Assembly (NCBI GenBank): GCA_964403505.1
Contig: CAYOFP010000006.1
Location: 1-64,000, forward strand
Direction of reading: 5' to 3'
Length of the DNA: 64,000 nt
Origin: CAKSEI01 sp964403505
Lineage (GTDB): Bacteria > Bacillota > Clostridia > Oscillospirales > CAG-272
Positions 43,581 through 52,950 of this stretch are shown piece after piece (within the stretch, counting starts at the first letter, position 1; every line of letters begins with the position of its first letter). The position numbers and the translations under genes were made by a program. The notes below the pieces were generated by a model. That model was not told where the DNA came from. It was given only the letters and a program-made list of their open reading frames with translations, and searched no databases.

Positions 43581-44498
43581 ATGAAAAGTACAACTTTTGA
43601 AAAAGCAAAGACTTTTATGTATAGAAATGCAAGACCGCTTGATTTAGCACGTTTTCAATATCACTTTGAAAACGGCAGTAAAGAAGCGGTTATGAAGGTG
43701 TTAGCCTACTACCAAAATGAAGATGGCGGCTTTGGTCATGCCGTTGAGACAGACTGCTGGAATCCGAATTCCATTCCCATGCACGCCAGTACGGCAAGCG
43801 ATATTATAAGACAAATTGATTTTAAAGATGCGAAGCATCCGGTCATTCAAGGACTTTTAAAATGGTACGCAAGCGGTAAGCATTTTAACGGCAAGACCTG
43901 GGCAGTCACGCCTGAGAGCAACAATCTTTATCCGCACGCTCCCTGGTGGCATACAGAAAGCGTTAGCAGCTGTCATACTGACTATAACGGGACGGCACAA
44001 ATTGCCGGATTCATTGTTCGTTATGCCGAAAAAGACAGCAGTCTGTTTCAACTCGGAGTGAAAATTGCAAACGAAGCAATTTCAGCCCTTTCACATGATG
44101 AAATTATGGATATGCATACCTGCGCTTGTTATTTAAGAATGGCGGAACTATTTGAAAACGCAAATGCAGAAAACTACATACCATTAGATGAATTAAAGCG
44201 AAAACTGCATCAATCTGTCCATAAACTAATCGTAACCGACATATCGAAGTGGGGGAGCTATGTGTGTCTGCCATCCCGCTTCATTACTTCAAAGGAAAGC
44301 GAATACTATTCGGAGAATAAGGACATTGCAGATTATGAATGCGAGCATATTATCAATATGCAGCTTCCCGACGGTTCATGGAATATAACATGGAATTGGG
44401 AAGATTATCCGGAAGAATGGGCAATTAGTAAAAACTGGTGGAAAGGACAGCTCATTATTGAAAAACTGCTGTATTTGAAAGGTTTTGGGTTGCTTTAA
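43581..44498 (+). CDS. Alpha/alpha-toroid protein (prenyltransferase-repeat-like)
   Basis: A 305-residue protein without a signal peptide. Motifs such as VLAYYQNEDGGFGHAVETD and IINMQLPDGSWNITWNW are QW-like repeats (Q..DGG/SFG...W) of the squalene cyclase/prenyltransferase toroid fold. No DxDD or zinc-site set of true cyclases or protein prenyltransferases is evident, so catalytic function is unknown. Similar proteins occur sporadically in Bacillota. A GGGAAG site precedes the ATG. It is cotranscribed with the membrane protein upstream and ends at a perfect 14-bp hairpin. Confidence 0.7.
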   Translation: MKSTTFEKAKTFMYRNARPLDLARFQYHFENGSKEAVMKVLAYYQNEDGGFGHAVETDCWNPNSIPMHASTASDIIRQIDFKDAKHPVIQGLLKWYASGKHFNGKTWAVTPESNNLYPHAPWWHTESVSSCHTDYNGTAQIAGFIVRYAEKDSSLFQLGVKIANEAISALSHDEIMDMHTCACYLRMAELFENANAENYIPLDELKRKLHQSVHKLIVTDISKWGSYVCLPSRFITSKESEYYSENKDIADYECEHIINMQLPDGSWNITWNWEDYPEEWAISKNWWKGQLIIEKLLYLKGFGLL

Positions 44499-44535
44499 AA
44501 AGCCTTTTCGTGTAATTGTCGCACGAAAAGGCTTT
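44499..44535. terminator. Convergent terminator, 14-bp perfect stem
   Basis: Arms 44499-44512 and 44522-44535 (AAAGCCTTTTCGTG and complement) flank a 9-base loop. On the minus strand the stem runs into TTTTT, so it best ends the ridA operon. On the plus strand it directly follows the toroid-protein stop. Confidence 0.82.
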
Positions 44536-44569
44536 CTCGCTTGTCGCAGGGCAGTGCTCTGCGATATTT

Positions 44570-44944
44570 TTATTTTTCTGCAATAACTTCGACTTCGACC
44601 AAAGCACCTTTGGGAAGCGCCGCTACCGCAACGCAGCTACGGGCGGGCTTACTTGTAAAATACTTTCCGTATATTTCGTTAAAAGTCGCAAAGTCGTCCA
44701 TGTTTTTTAAAAAACATACCGTTTTGAGCGCTTTATCAAAGCTGCTGCCTGCCGCCGCAAGGACCTCGCCGAGGTTTTTCATTACCTGCTCAGTCTGTCC
44801 CTCGATCGTAGTTGCCTCGATATTTCCTGTTGCAGGAACGATTGCGATCTGTCCCGATGTGTATACGGTAGAGCCGCAAACGACTGCCTGAGAATACGGG
44901 CCGATCGCCGCAGGCGCTTTATCTGTATATATTTTTTCTGCCAT
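44570..44944 (-). CDS. ridA: RidA family reactive intermediate deaminase
   Basis: A 124-residue YjgF/RidA protein with the core KAPAAIGPYSQAVVCGSTVYTSGQI, the catalytic-region Arg in KPARSCVAVAALPKGALVEVEVIA, and a trimer-typical length. It hydrolyses 2-aminoacrylate and other enamines released by PLP enzymes such as threonine dehydratase. Its position just after ilvA makes that role very plausible. It is the last gene of the BCAA operon; a GGAG site precedes the start. Confidence 0.95.
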   Translation of the reverse strand: MAEKIYTDKAPAAIGPYSQAVVCGSTVYTSGQIAIVPATGNIEATTIEGQTEQVMKNLGEVLAAAGSSFDKALKTVCFLKNMDDFATFNEIYGKYFTSKPARSCVAVAALPKGALVEVEVIAEK

Positions 44945-44956
44945 GATTATTCTCCG

Positions 44957-46156
44957 TTAATTAAGATTTACTATTTTGAGCCCTGCATTTGTCAAGGCTT
45001 CTTTTATTTGTTCGACATGCTCAAAATTCCTGGTTTCAAGCGATAGGCGGATATTACATCCGTTGATATCACTTCCCTCGCCTGCCTTCTCGTAGTATAC
45101 CGACGTGACGTTTCCGCCGAGAGAGGCAATGGTATGTGAAAGCAATTCAAGCTGACCGGGCTTATCCATAAGCTCGATCGTGAGCTGATAGTTTCTGCCG
45201 CTCATGAGCAGACCACGCTCGATCACTCTCGATAGTATGTTAACGTCGATATTACCGCCGGACAAAACACAAGCAGTCTTTTTGCCCTTGATCGGGACTT
45301 TATTGAACATTGCCGCAGCCACCGCCGCAGCTCCTGCTCCCTCGGTTACGAGCTTCTGACGCTCCATCAGTGCAAGGATAGCGGCTGATATCTCATCATC
45401 GGTCACAGTCACGATCTCATCGACGCATTTGGAACATATGTCAAATGTGAGATCTCCCGGCCGTTTCACGGCGATACCGTCGGCGATCGTCTTTACACCC
45501 GGAAGTGTACCGATCTCGCCCTTTGCCCTGGCGTCATACATACTCGCCGCTCCTGCCGCCTGAACGCCGTATACCTTTATATTGGGATTCAGGCTCTTGA
45601 TAGCGAAGGCAACGCCGGAGATCAGTCCGCCGCCGCCGATCGGAACGATCACCGCCTCGAGATCATTTATCTGCTCGCAAAGCTCGAGACCGATCGTTCC
45701 CTGACCTGCGATAACTTCTTCATCGTCAAAGGGATGGATAAATGTGTATCCCATTTCGTCACGGAGCTTAAGTGCCTTTTCATATGCATCGTCATAGACG
45801 CCCTTTACAAGGCAGACCTCGGCGCCATAGCTCTTTGTCGCCTCGACTTTGGATATCGGCGCACCGTCAGGAAGACAGATCACCGCCTTGATTCCTGCAC
45901 GCTGTGCGGAAAGCGCCACGCCTTGAGCGTGGTTTCCTGCTGAGCAGGCGATAACGCCGCGCTTTTTTTCTTCTTCGCTTAATTGCGAAATTTTATAGTA
46001 GGCGCCACGCACCTTGAACGAGCCTGTTATTTGCAGATTTTCTGTTTTTAAATAAATCTGCGATTCGGGATTGATATTCGGAGCGTAAATAACGTCCGTC
46101 TTTCTTATCACATCTTTTAATACATAACCGGCATGGTAGATTTTATCAAGCGTCAT
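44957..46156 (-). CDS. ilvA: Threonine ammonia-lyase with ACT domain
   Basis: A 399-residue PLP enzyme converting threonine to 2-oxobutyrate, the entry to isoleucine synthesis. It has the PLP-Lys motif TGSFKVRGAYYKI, the Gly-rich SAGNHAQGVALSAQ and PIGGGGLISGVA. A C-terminal single ACT domain begins near residue 325 (YQLTIELMDKPGQLELLSHTIASLGG). This is the compact TdcB-like architecture with one ACT domain. It overlaps the DUF815 gene by 11 bases and precedes ridA by 12. Confidence 0.95.
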   Translation of the reverse strand: MTLDKIYHAGYVLKDVIRKTDVIYAPNINPESQIYLKTENLQITGSFKVRGAYYKISQLSEEEKKRGVIACSAGNHAQGVALSAQRAGIKAVICLPDGAPISKVEATKSYGAEVCLVKGVYDDAYEKALKLRDEMGYTFIHPFDDEEVIAGQGTIGLELCEQINDLEAVIVPIGGGGLISGVAFAIKSLNPNIKVYGVQAAGAASMYDARAKGEIGTLPGVKTIADGIAVKRPGDLTFDICSKCVDEIVTVTDDEISAAILALMERQKLVTEGAGAAAVAAAMFNKVPIKGKKTACVLSGGNIDVNILSRVIERGLLMSGRNYQLTIELMDKPGQLELLSHTIASLGGNVTSVYYEKAGEGSDINGCNIRLSLETRNFEHVEQIKEALTNAGLKIVNLN

Positions 46157-47357
46157 TTTCCTTACGCTCCTTTTGAGTTAAATTGGTTATTTGCATATCC
46201 GTAAACTGTTCTGCCGCCCTTGCCGAGCGATTCCCTCGCCTGAGCGCAAACGCCTCAGCTTGAATATCAAGCTCGGGTGTAACTGCGATTCCTTTGCGTT
46301 CGCAAAGTCTGTGAACGATTTCGAGATACAGTTTTTTATCCGGCTTTTGATAAAGTACAGTCAGTCCGAAGCGCTCAGAGAGTGACAAAAGCTCCTGCAT
46401 CGTGTCGCCACGGTGGATATCATCGCCCACACGGTCGGAAAACTTCTCTTTAACAAGATGGCGTCTGTTGCTCGTAGCATAGACAAGCACATTATCGCTT
46501 CTTGCAGAAACAGAACCCTGCAGAATAGCCTTCATGCGGTTAAAATCGTCATCATTTGTCGTGAACGAGAGATCGTCGATAAACAATATGAATTTCAGCG
46601 GATTATCCTTTAAATGCTCTAAAATCGTGGGGATATCATGAAGCTGATCCTTACGAAGCTCGAGCATACGAAGTCCCTCGCCCGCAAACATATTTGCCAC
46701 TGCCTTGACGGTTGACGATTTTCCTGTTCCTGCATCTCCGCACAACAGCACATCTGCGGCAGGAAGACCCTTCAAGAACGCTTGGGTATTATCGATCACA
46801 AGCTTTTTCTCATTTTCATAGCCGATAAGATCATCGATATCCGTCTTGTCACTTGACATGACGGGCAATATTTCACCGCAGTCATATCGGAACATAACAT
46901 TGTGCGCATAGATGCCGTATCCGTTCTTATTCACGTCGGATATTCGCATCTGATACTCTGATATAAAATCAAAGCGATCGATCTCATATGAGGGCAGCTC
47001 ACCGTCGTAACCGACGAAGCGGCCGAGCGTGTCAGCGTCAGTTGAAGCGACATACGACAACACAGATAACTCGTGATCAAGGCACCTCTGCATGTTATCG
47101 GTTATGCTTTTTCCCGATGAGCGCATACGGATATATTTATTGTCATCAAATACAGCTAAATTCAAAAGATACTTACTGAAATTGTCTCCATGCTCATATA
47201 AAGCGCCGACAAAGGAACAGTATTTATCAACCTTTTGCGCCACGCTGTCCTCAGACGAAGAGATAAGCTCCTCAAATTTAGAAAGCACAACATCTTTCAT
47301 CATCGGACGGAAAAACACGAGTGTTTTCAGCGCTACTGATAGTTCGGATAATTCCAT
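46146..47357 (-). CDS. DUF815 family AAA-type ATPase
   Basis: A 403-residue protein. The N-terminal 190 residues are helical and family-specific. The C-terminal P-loop domain has LLCGDAGTGKSSTVKAVAN (Walker A), FILFIDDLSFTTNDDDF (Walker B), a sensor-type VYATSNRRHLV and an arginine-rich RRGNRSARAAEQF end. This matches DUF815, an uncharacterised AAA-type family. It lies between leuB and ilvA inside the BCAA operon, overlapping ilvA by 11 bases, which is unexplained. ATG 47357 follows AAGGA; an in-frame start 11 codons upstream lies inside leuB. Confidence 0.88.
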   Translation of the reverse strand: MELSELSVALKTLVFFRPMMKDVVLSKFEELISSSEDSVAQKVDKYCSFVGALYEHGDNFSKYLLNLAVFDDNKYIRMRSSGKSITDNMQRCLDHELSVLSYVASTDADTLGRFVGYDGELPSYEIDRFDFISEYQMRISDVNKNGYGIYAHNVMFRYDCGEILPVMSSDKTDIDDLIGYENEKKLVIDNTQAFLKGLPAADVLLCGDAGTGKSSTVKAVANMFAGEGLRMLELRKDQLHDIPTILEHLKDNPLKFILFIDDLSFTTNDDDFNRMKAILQGSVSARSDNVLVYATSNRRHLVKEKFSDRVGDDIHRGDTMQELLSLSERFGLTVLYQKPDKKLYLEIVHRLCERKGIAVTPELDIQAEAFALRRGNRSARAAEQFTDMQITNLTQKERKENDA

Positions 47358-47367
47358 ATTATATTCC

Positions 47368-48438
47368 TTACAGTCTTGAAATGATAGCATCGGTCATTTC
47401 TGTCGTTGTGAGAGTCGACTCACCCTCTTTTGCAATGTCACCTGTGCGCAGACCGTCGTTCAGGACGGAATTGACTGCATTTTCAATACAGTCTGCCTCA
47501 TCTACAAGATTAAATGAGTATCTTAACATCATTGCAGCAGAAAGGACAGTCGCTATGGGGTTTGCAATGTTTTTTCCTGCGATATCGGGCGCAGAGCCGT
47601 GGATCGGCTCATACATTCCGAGTGTCGTCTCATTAAGCGATGCCGACGGGAGCATACCGATAGAACCCGTGATCTGCGATGCCTCATCCGAGAGAATATC
47701 GCCGAACATATTCGATGTAACGATGACATCAAACTGTGCAGGATTGCGCACGAGCTGCATTGCGGCGTTATCGACGAGCACATCGGTAACGGTAATATCC
47801 GGATATTCCTTCGCTATCTCGTGAACGGTCTTTCTCCACAAACGGGAGGTTTCAAGTACATTTGCCTTATCAACGCTCGCTACACGCTTGTTACGCTTTC
47901 CGGCAGTTTCAAATGCGACACGTGCGATACGCTCAATTTCCATGGGGCTGTAACACTCAGTATCGTATGCCTCCATGCCGTATTTACCCTCACGGTAACC
48001 TCTGTCACCGAAGTATATACCGCCGGTAAGCTCTCTGACTATCATAATATCAAAGCCGTTTTTGACTGTGCTTTCCTTCAGCGGAGAAGCATCTGCGAGC
48101 GCAGGATAAATCTTCGCCGGACGAAGGTTGGTAAAGAGTCCGAGCGCAGAGCGAATGCCGAGAAGCGCCTTTTCGGGACGCTTATCACCCGGGAACGAAT
48201 CCCACTTCGGGCCGCCGACAGCACCGAGCAATACGCTGTCTGAAGAAAGGCATCCGTCGACCGTCTCTTTGGGCAGAGGCTCACCTGTCGCATCATAAGC
48301 GCAGCCGCCGATAAGATATGAATGAAAGGTAAATTCATGACCGAATTTTTCACCGATCTTATCAAGAACGCTTACGGCGCTGTCAACGATCTCCGGTCCT
48401 ATTCCATCACCTTTCAAAAGTGCAATATTATATTTCAT
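47368..48438 (-). CDS. leuB: 3-isopropylmalate dehydrogenase
   Basis: A 356-residue NAD-dependent decarboxylating dehydrogenase, third step of leucine synthesis. It has LLKGDGIGPEIV at the N-terminus, LLGAVGGPKWD, NLRPAKIYPAL, the RELTGGIYFGDRGYRE active-site loop, DKANVLETSRLWRK and the metal-binding NMFGDILSDEASQ. GSAPDIAGKNIANP completes the signature. It ends the leucine gene group leuC-leuD-leuB. Confidence 0.97.
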   Translation of the reverse strand: MKYNIALLKGDGIGPEIVDSAVSVLDKIGEKFGHEFTFHSYLIGGCAYDATGEPLPKETVDGCLSSDSVLLGAVGGPKWDSFPGDKRPEKALLGIRSALGLFTNLRPAKIYPALADASPLKESTVKNGFDIMIVRELTGGIYFGDRGYREGKYGMEAYDTECYSPMEIERIARVAFETAGKRNKRVASVDKANVLETSRLWRKTVHEIAKEYPDITVTDVLVDNAAMQLVRNPAQFDVIVTSNMFGDILSDEASQITGSIGMLPSASLNETTLGMYEPIHGSAPDIAGKNIANPIATVLSAAMMLRYSFNLVDEADCIENAVNSVLNDGLRTGDIAKEGESTLTTTEMTDAIISRL

Positions 48439-48452
48439 AGCTATCTCTTTTC

Positions 48453-48947
48453 TTATTTGATTATTCCGTTTTTAACAGAATTTACAAGTCCGCCGTTTTC
48501 GATTATCTGCTGAATAAACGGAGGGAACGGTTCTGTCTTATATGATTTTCCGCTGGTTTTGTTATATATAACACCCTGATCGAGATCCGCCTCGACAACA
48601 TCGCCTTCAGCGATATCCTCAGCCGCCTCGGGGCACTCAACGATAGCAAGACCGATATTGATCGAGTTACGGTAGAAGATACGTGCAAAGCTTTTGGCTA
48701 TAACTACGGAAATACCGCTTTCCTTTATCGCAATGGGTGCATGCTCACGGGATGATCCGCAGCCAAAGTTGTTTCCGGCTACCATGATGTCACCGTCTTT
48801 CACTCTCTTTGTGAAGGTCGTATCAATATCCTCCATGCAATGCGATGCGAGCTCTTTTTTATCTATCGTATTGAGATAACGTGCAGGGATGATTACATCG
48901 GTATCGACATTATCTCCGTATTTTATAACATTTCCGATATATTTCAT
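48453..48947 (-). CDS. leuD: 3-isopropylmalate dehydratase small subunit
   Basis: A 164-residue swivelling-domain subunit with GDNVDTDVIIPARYL, the signature NNFGCGSSREHAPIAIK and YRNSINIGLAIVECPEAA. The short length is that of the archaeal/Clostridia-type LeuD paired with a ~420-residue LeuC. It overlaps the leuC stop by 4 bases. Together they form the [4Fe-4S] isomerase. Confidence 0.96.
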   Translation of the reverse strand: MKYIGNVIKYGDNVDTDVIIPARYLNTIDKKELASHCMEDIDTTFTKRVKDGDIMVAGNNFGCGSSREHAPIAIKESGISVVIAKSFARIFYRNSINIGLAIVECPEAAEDIAEGDVVEADLDQGVIYNKTSGKSYKTEPFPPFIQQIIENGGLVNSVKNGIIK

Positions 48948-50212
48948 TTACCCATCACCTCCGCAGGATCAGTAATTTTACCCGTAATAGCGCTTGCGGC
49001 CGCAACAGCCGGGCTTGCGAGATATACCTCAGATTCGGGGTCACCCATTCTGCCGACAAAGTTTCTGTTTGTCGTGGATACGGCACGTTCACCTTTGGCG
49101 AGTATGCCCATATGTCCGCCGAGGCAAGGACCGCATGTCGGTGTAGACACGACACATCCGGCCTCCATAAAAATCCTTAAAAGTCCGTTCTCAAGCGCCT
49201 TCATGTAGATCGCAGGTGTTGCCGGGATGATGATGGCACGCACATTCTTTGCGACCTTGTGCCCCTTGATTATCATAGCAGCTTCTTCAATATCCTTATA
49301 AAAGCCGTTTGTACACGAGCCTATGACGACCTGATCAATTTTTACATCGCCGACATTATCGATAGTGTGTGTGTTTTCGGGCAGATGAGGGAATGCAACG
49401 GTGCTTTTCACACTCGAGAGATCGATCTCTATCGTCTCATCATAAATCGCATCTTCATCCGCTTTTACGATGACGGGCTCACGTTCGCAATGTTCGCTCA
49501 AATATTCGAGCGCCTTTTCGTCGACCTCGAATATACCGTTTTTCGCACCGGCCTCGATCGCCATATTAGACATAGTGAGCCGGTCATATACAGTAAGGGA
49601 CGAAAGACCCTCGCCTGTAAACTCCATAGATTTATACAAAGCGCCGTCAACGCCGATCTTTCCGATGATGTGAAGGATCACGTCTTTTCCGGAAACATAG
49701 GGTGAGAGCTTACCCTTCAGTACAAATTTAATCGCCGAAGGAACCTTGAACCACGCCTTGCCGGTTGCCATACCGCACGCCATGTCTGTCGAGCCGACGC
49801 CCGTAGAAAATGCACCGAGTGCACCGTATGTACAAGTGTGCGAGTCAGCGCCGATAACGACATCGCCTGCGCATACAAGGCCCTTTTCGGGCAGAAGCGC
49901 ATGTTCGATGCCCATTTGTCCGACATCGTAAAAATGCGTAACTTCCTTTTCGTCGCAGAAATCACGGCACATCTTACATTGAACAGCGGCCTTTATATCC
50001 TTATTGGGCGCAAAATGATCCATGACCATCGTGACCTTGTCACGGTCATATACACAGGTTGCTCCCATATTATTGAATTCTCGAATTGCGACCGGAGAGG
50101 TTATATCATTACCGAGAACCCGATCGAGCTCTACGAGTACGAGTTGACCTGCCTCCACGCTCTGAAGCCCCGCATGACGTGCGAGAATCTTCTGCGTCAT
50201 TGTCATTCCCAT
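48944..50212 (-). CDS. leuC: 3-isopropylmalate dehydratase large subunit
   Basis: A 422-residue aconitase-superfamily subunit. It has GADSHTCTYGALGAFSTGVGSTD, the cluster cysteines in VIGSCTNGFYKDIEEA and STPTCGPCLGGHMG, and NRNFVGRMGDPESEVYLASP. Size is that of the LeuC type 2 group, shorter than the ~470-residue enterobacterial form. It requires LeuD, encoded next. Confidence 0.97.
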   Translation of the reverse strand: MGMTMTQKILARHAGLQSVEAGQLVLVELDRVLGNDITSPVAIREFNNMGATCVYDRDKVTMVMDHFAPNKDIKAAVQCKMCRDFCDEKEVTHFYDVGQMGIEHALLPEKGLVCAGDVVIGADSHTCTYGALGAFSTGVGSTDMACGMATGKAWFKVPSAIKFVLKGKLSPYVSGKDVILHIIGKIGVDGALYKSMEFTGEGLSSLTVYDRLTMSNMAIEAGAKNGIFEVDEKALEYLSEHCEREPVIVKADEDAIYDETIEIDLSSVKSTVAFPHLPENTHTIDNVGDVKIDQVVIGSCTNGFYKDIEEAAMIIKGHKVAKNVRAIIIPATPAIYMKALENGLLRIFMEAGCVVSTPTCGPCLGGHMGILAKGERAVSTTNRNFVGRMGDPESEVYLASPAVAAASAITGKITDPAEVMGK

Positions 50213-50225
50213 GATCTATCTCCTG

Positions 50226-51887
50226 TTACTTGTTAATAATAGCTCCCTTATCGGCAGAAGATACGATCTTTGCATATCTCTTCAAATAGCCGGTAAGCTC
50301 GTTATTTTCCTTGATACTATCCGTTTGCGCACGCTTCTTAAGCTCTTCGTCACTGACAGCAAGCTCGAGCTTGTGAGACGGAATATCTATTTTAATTATA
50401 TCGCCGTCATGAACATATGCGATCGTACCACCTCGAGCCGCCTCGGGAGAAACGTGACCGATCGATGCGCCTCTCGTTGCGCCAGAGAAACGTCCGTCGG
50501 TAAGAAGAGCGACCTCTTTATCAAGTCCCTGTCCTGCGATTGCGGAAGTAGCGGAGAGCATCTCTCTCATGCCCGGTCCGCCGGACGGTCCTTCATATCT
50601 TATCACAACGACATCGCCCGCCTTGATACCGCCTGCATAGATGACCTTGAGTGCATCTTCCTCACTGTCAAATACACGTGCAGGGCCTTCATGTACCAGC
50701 ATTTCGGGTGCGACTGCACTGCGCTTGACCACGCATCCGTCGGGTGCGAGGTTACCGTAAAGCACGGCGATTCCGCCTGTTTTACTGTAAGGATTCGATA
50801 TCGGACGGATCACGTTCTCATCACGGTTGACCGCATTTGCGATATTCTCGCCGAGCGTCTTTCCTGTACAGGTCATCACACCTGTATCGATAAGGCCTTC
50901 GTCAGCAAGCTCCTTCAGCACTGCATAAACGCCGCCTGCCTCATTCAGATCCTCCATGTATGTCGGTCCTGCAGGTGCAAGATGACATAGGTTGGGTGTA
51001 TGTTCGCTTATCTCATTTGCGATATTGAGGTCGAATTTAACGCCGCACTCGTTTGCGATCGCCGGAAGGTGAAGCATGGAATTTGTAGAACATCCAAGCG
51101 CCATATCGGCTGTGAGCGCATTCTTAATCGATCTTTCATTCATGATATCGAGCGGGCGGATATCATGGCGTACAAGATCCATTACCTGCATACCTGCGTG
51201 CTTCGCTAACTCTATCCTCGCCGAATATGCTGCCGGGATCGTTCCGTTTCCGCCGAGACCCATACCGAGCACCTCGGTAAGGCAGTTCATTGAGTTTGCA
51301 GTATACATACCCGAGCATGAACCGCATGAGGGGCATGTCTTTTCCTCGTATTCGCAAAGTTTAGCATCATCTATTTTGCCGGCGGCATATGCGCCGACTG
51401 CCTCAAACATGCTCGAAAGGCTCGTTTTCTTACCGCCGACTCTGCCAGCGAGCATCGGTCCGCCGCTGACAAATATCGTAGGTATATTCAGGCGTGCCGC
51501 CGCCATAAGAAGTCCGGGTACATTTTTATCACAGTTCGGAATCATGACAAGACCGTCGAAGCCGTGCGCCATTACCATGGCCTCGGTCGAATCGGCGATA
51601 AGATCACGGGTGACGAGAGAATACTTCATTCCTTTGTGCCCCATGGCGATACCGTCGCATACGGCAATAGCAGGAAATACGATTGGTGTACCTCCTGCCA
51701 TTGCAACGCCGAGTTTGACTGCTTCCGTGATTTTATCAAGATTCATATGTCCCGGGACGATCTCGTTATACGAGCTGACAATGCCGATCAGAGGTTTTGC
51801 GAGCTCCTCTTTGGTCAGACCGAGCGCATGATAGAGCGAACGGTGCGGCGCATTGTTAAATCCCTCAACTATTGTATCTTTAACCAC
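50226..51887 (-). CDS. ilvD: Dihydroxy-acid dehydratase
   Basis: A 553-residue Fe-S dehydratase, fourth step of valine and isoleucine synthesis. The cluster and Mg motifs are GLVMIPNCDKNVPGLLMAA, CPSCGSCSGMYTANSMNC and GCSTNSMLHLPAIA. ALLTDGRFSGATRGASIGHVSPEA supplies the catalytic region. Length is normal. It lies between ilvC and leuC in the operon. Confidence 0.97.
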   Translation of the reverse strand: MVKDTIVEGFNNAPHRSLYHALGLTKEELAKPLIGIVSSYNEIVPGHMNLDKITEAVKLGVAMAGGTPIVFPAIAVCDGIAMGHKGMKYSLVTRDLIADSTEAMVMAHGFDGLVMIPNCDKNVPGLLMAAARLNIPTIFVSGGPMLAGRVGGKKTSLSSMFEAVGAYAAGKIDDAKLCEYEEKTCPSCGSCSGMYTANSMNCLTEVLGMGLGGNGTIPAAYSARIELAKHAGMQVMDLVRHDIRPLDIMNERSIKNALTADMALGCSTNSMLHLPAIANECGVKFDLNIANEISEHTPNLCHLAPAGPTYMEDLNEAGGVYAVLKELADEGLIDTGVMTCTGKTLGENIANAVNRDENVIRPISNPYSKTGGIAVLYGNLAPDGCVVKRSAVAPEMLVHEGPARVFDSEEDALKVIYAGGIKAGDVVVIRYEGPSGGPGMREMLSATSAIAGQGLDKEVALLTDGRFSGATRGASIGHVSPEAARGGTIAYVHDGDIIKIDIPSHKLELAVSDEELKKRAQTDSIKENNELTGYLKRYAKIVSSADKGAIINK

Positions 51888-51905
51888 TTTACATTCCTCC
51901 GATTA

Positions 51906-52922
51906 TCAGTTGTTGATAAGCTTGTCCTCATCGCTCCAGCTATAAAGCTTACGGATATCCTTACCCACTACCTCAGAGGGATGCTCAGATGCTATTTTAC
52001 GCATCGCATTGAAATGAACCTGTGAGCCTGCGTCGGACATATCAAGAAGGAACTCTTTTGCAAAGGAGCCGTCCTGAATGTCGGAAAGGATCTTCTTCAT
52101 TGCTTTCTTTGTATCTTCTGTGATGATCTTGGGTCCGGTAATATAGTCGCCGTATTCTGCTGTGTTTGAAATAGAGTAACGCATACCCTCAAAGCCGCTC
52201 TGATAGATAAGGTCAACGATCAGCTTCATCTCATGAATACACTCAAAGTAAGCGTTTCTCGGGTCATAGCCTGCTTCAACGAGAGTCTCAAAGCCTGCCT
52301 GCATCAGTGCACAAACACCGCCGCAAAGTACAGCCTGCTCACCAAAAAGGTCTGTCTCTGTCTCAGTTCTGAATGTTGTCTCAAGCACACCTGCTCTTGC
52401 GCCGCCGATACCGAGGGCATAAGCAAGACCGATCTCAAGCGCATCGCCCGTTGCGTCCTGCTCTACTGCGATAAGACAAGGAACACCCTTACCTACCTGA
52501 TATTCACTGCGAACGGTATGACCGGGGCCTTTCGGTGCGATCATGATAACATTGACATTCTTCGGAGGCTTGATGCAACCGAAATGAATGTTGAATCCGT
52601 GTGCAAATGCGAGAGTCTTGCCCTCTGTAAGGTTCGGCTCGATGCTCTCTTTATAAAGCTTTGCCTGCTTTTCATCATTGATAAGGATCATGATGACATC
52701 AGCTGCCTTTGCGGCGTCTGCCGAAGTCATTACCTTAAGTCCTGCGGCCTCAGCCTTAGCCCAGCTCTTGCTACCCTCATAGAGACCGACGATAACGTCT
52801 ACACCGGATTCGTGAAGGTTGAGTGCGTGTGCATGACCCTGTGAGCCGTAACCGATAATTGCTACGGTCTTGCCGTTAAGCTTGTTTAAATCACAATCAT
52901 GCTGATAGTAAATGTTTGCCAT
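51906..52922 (-). CDS. ilvC: Ketol-acid reductoisomerase
   Basis: A 338-residue class I (short) KARI, second step of valine and isoleucine synthesis. It has the Rossmann motif VAIIGYGSQGHAHALNL, MIAPKGPGHTVRSEY, the metal ligands in ETDLFGEQAVLCGG, and FECIHEMKLIVDLIYQSG. The cofactor loop reads VGLYEGSKSW, which has the Ser seen in NADPH-preferring enzymes, although this is not proof. Confidence 0.97.
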   Translation of the reverse strand: MANIYYQHDCDLNKLNGKTVAIIGYGSQGHAHALNLHESGVDVIVGLYEGSKSWAKAEAAGLKVMTSADAAKAADVIMILINDEKQAKLYKESIEPNLTEGKTLAFAHGFNIHFGCIKPPKNVNVIMIAPKGPGHTVRSEYQVGKGVPCLIAVEQDATGDALEIGLAYALGIGGARAGVLETTFRTETETDLFGEQAVLCGGVCALMQAGFETLVEAGYDPRNAYFECIHEMKLIVDLIYQSGFEGMRYSISNTAEYGDYITGPKIITEDTKKAMKKILSDIQDGSFAKEFLLDMSDAGSQVHFNAMRKIASEHPSEVVGKDIRKLYSWSDEDKLINN

Positions 52923-52950
52923 AATTAAGTACTCCTCGTATATTAATATA

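Noticed and set aside
50211..50990. 259-codon open frame on the plus strand
   Set aside because: Antisense to ilvD, whose motifs are clear; no RBS and no family resemblance.
51076..51831. 251-codon open frame on the plus strand
   Set aside because: Antisense to ilvD; a Ser/Pro-rich pattern typical of shadow frames.
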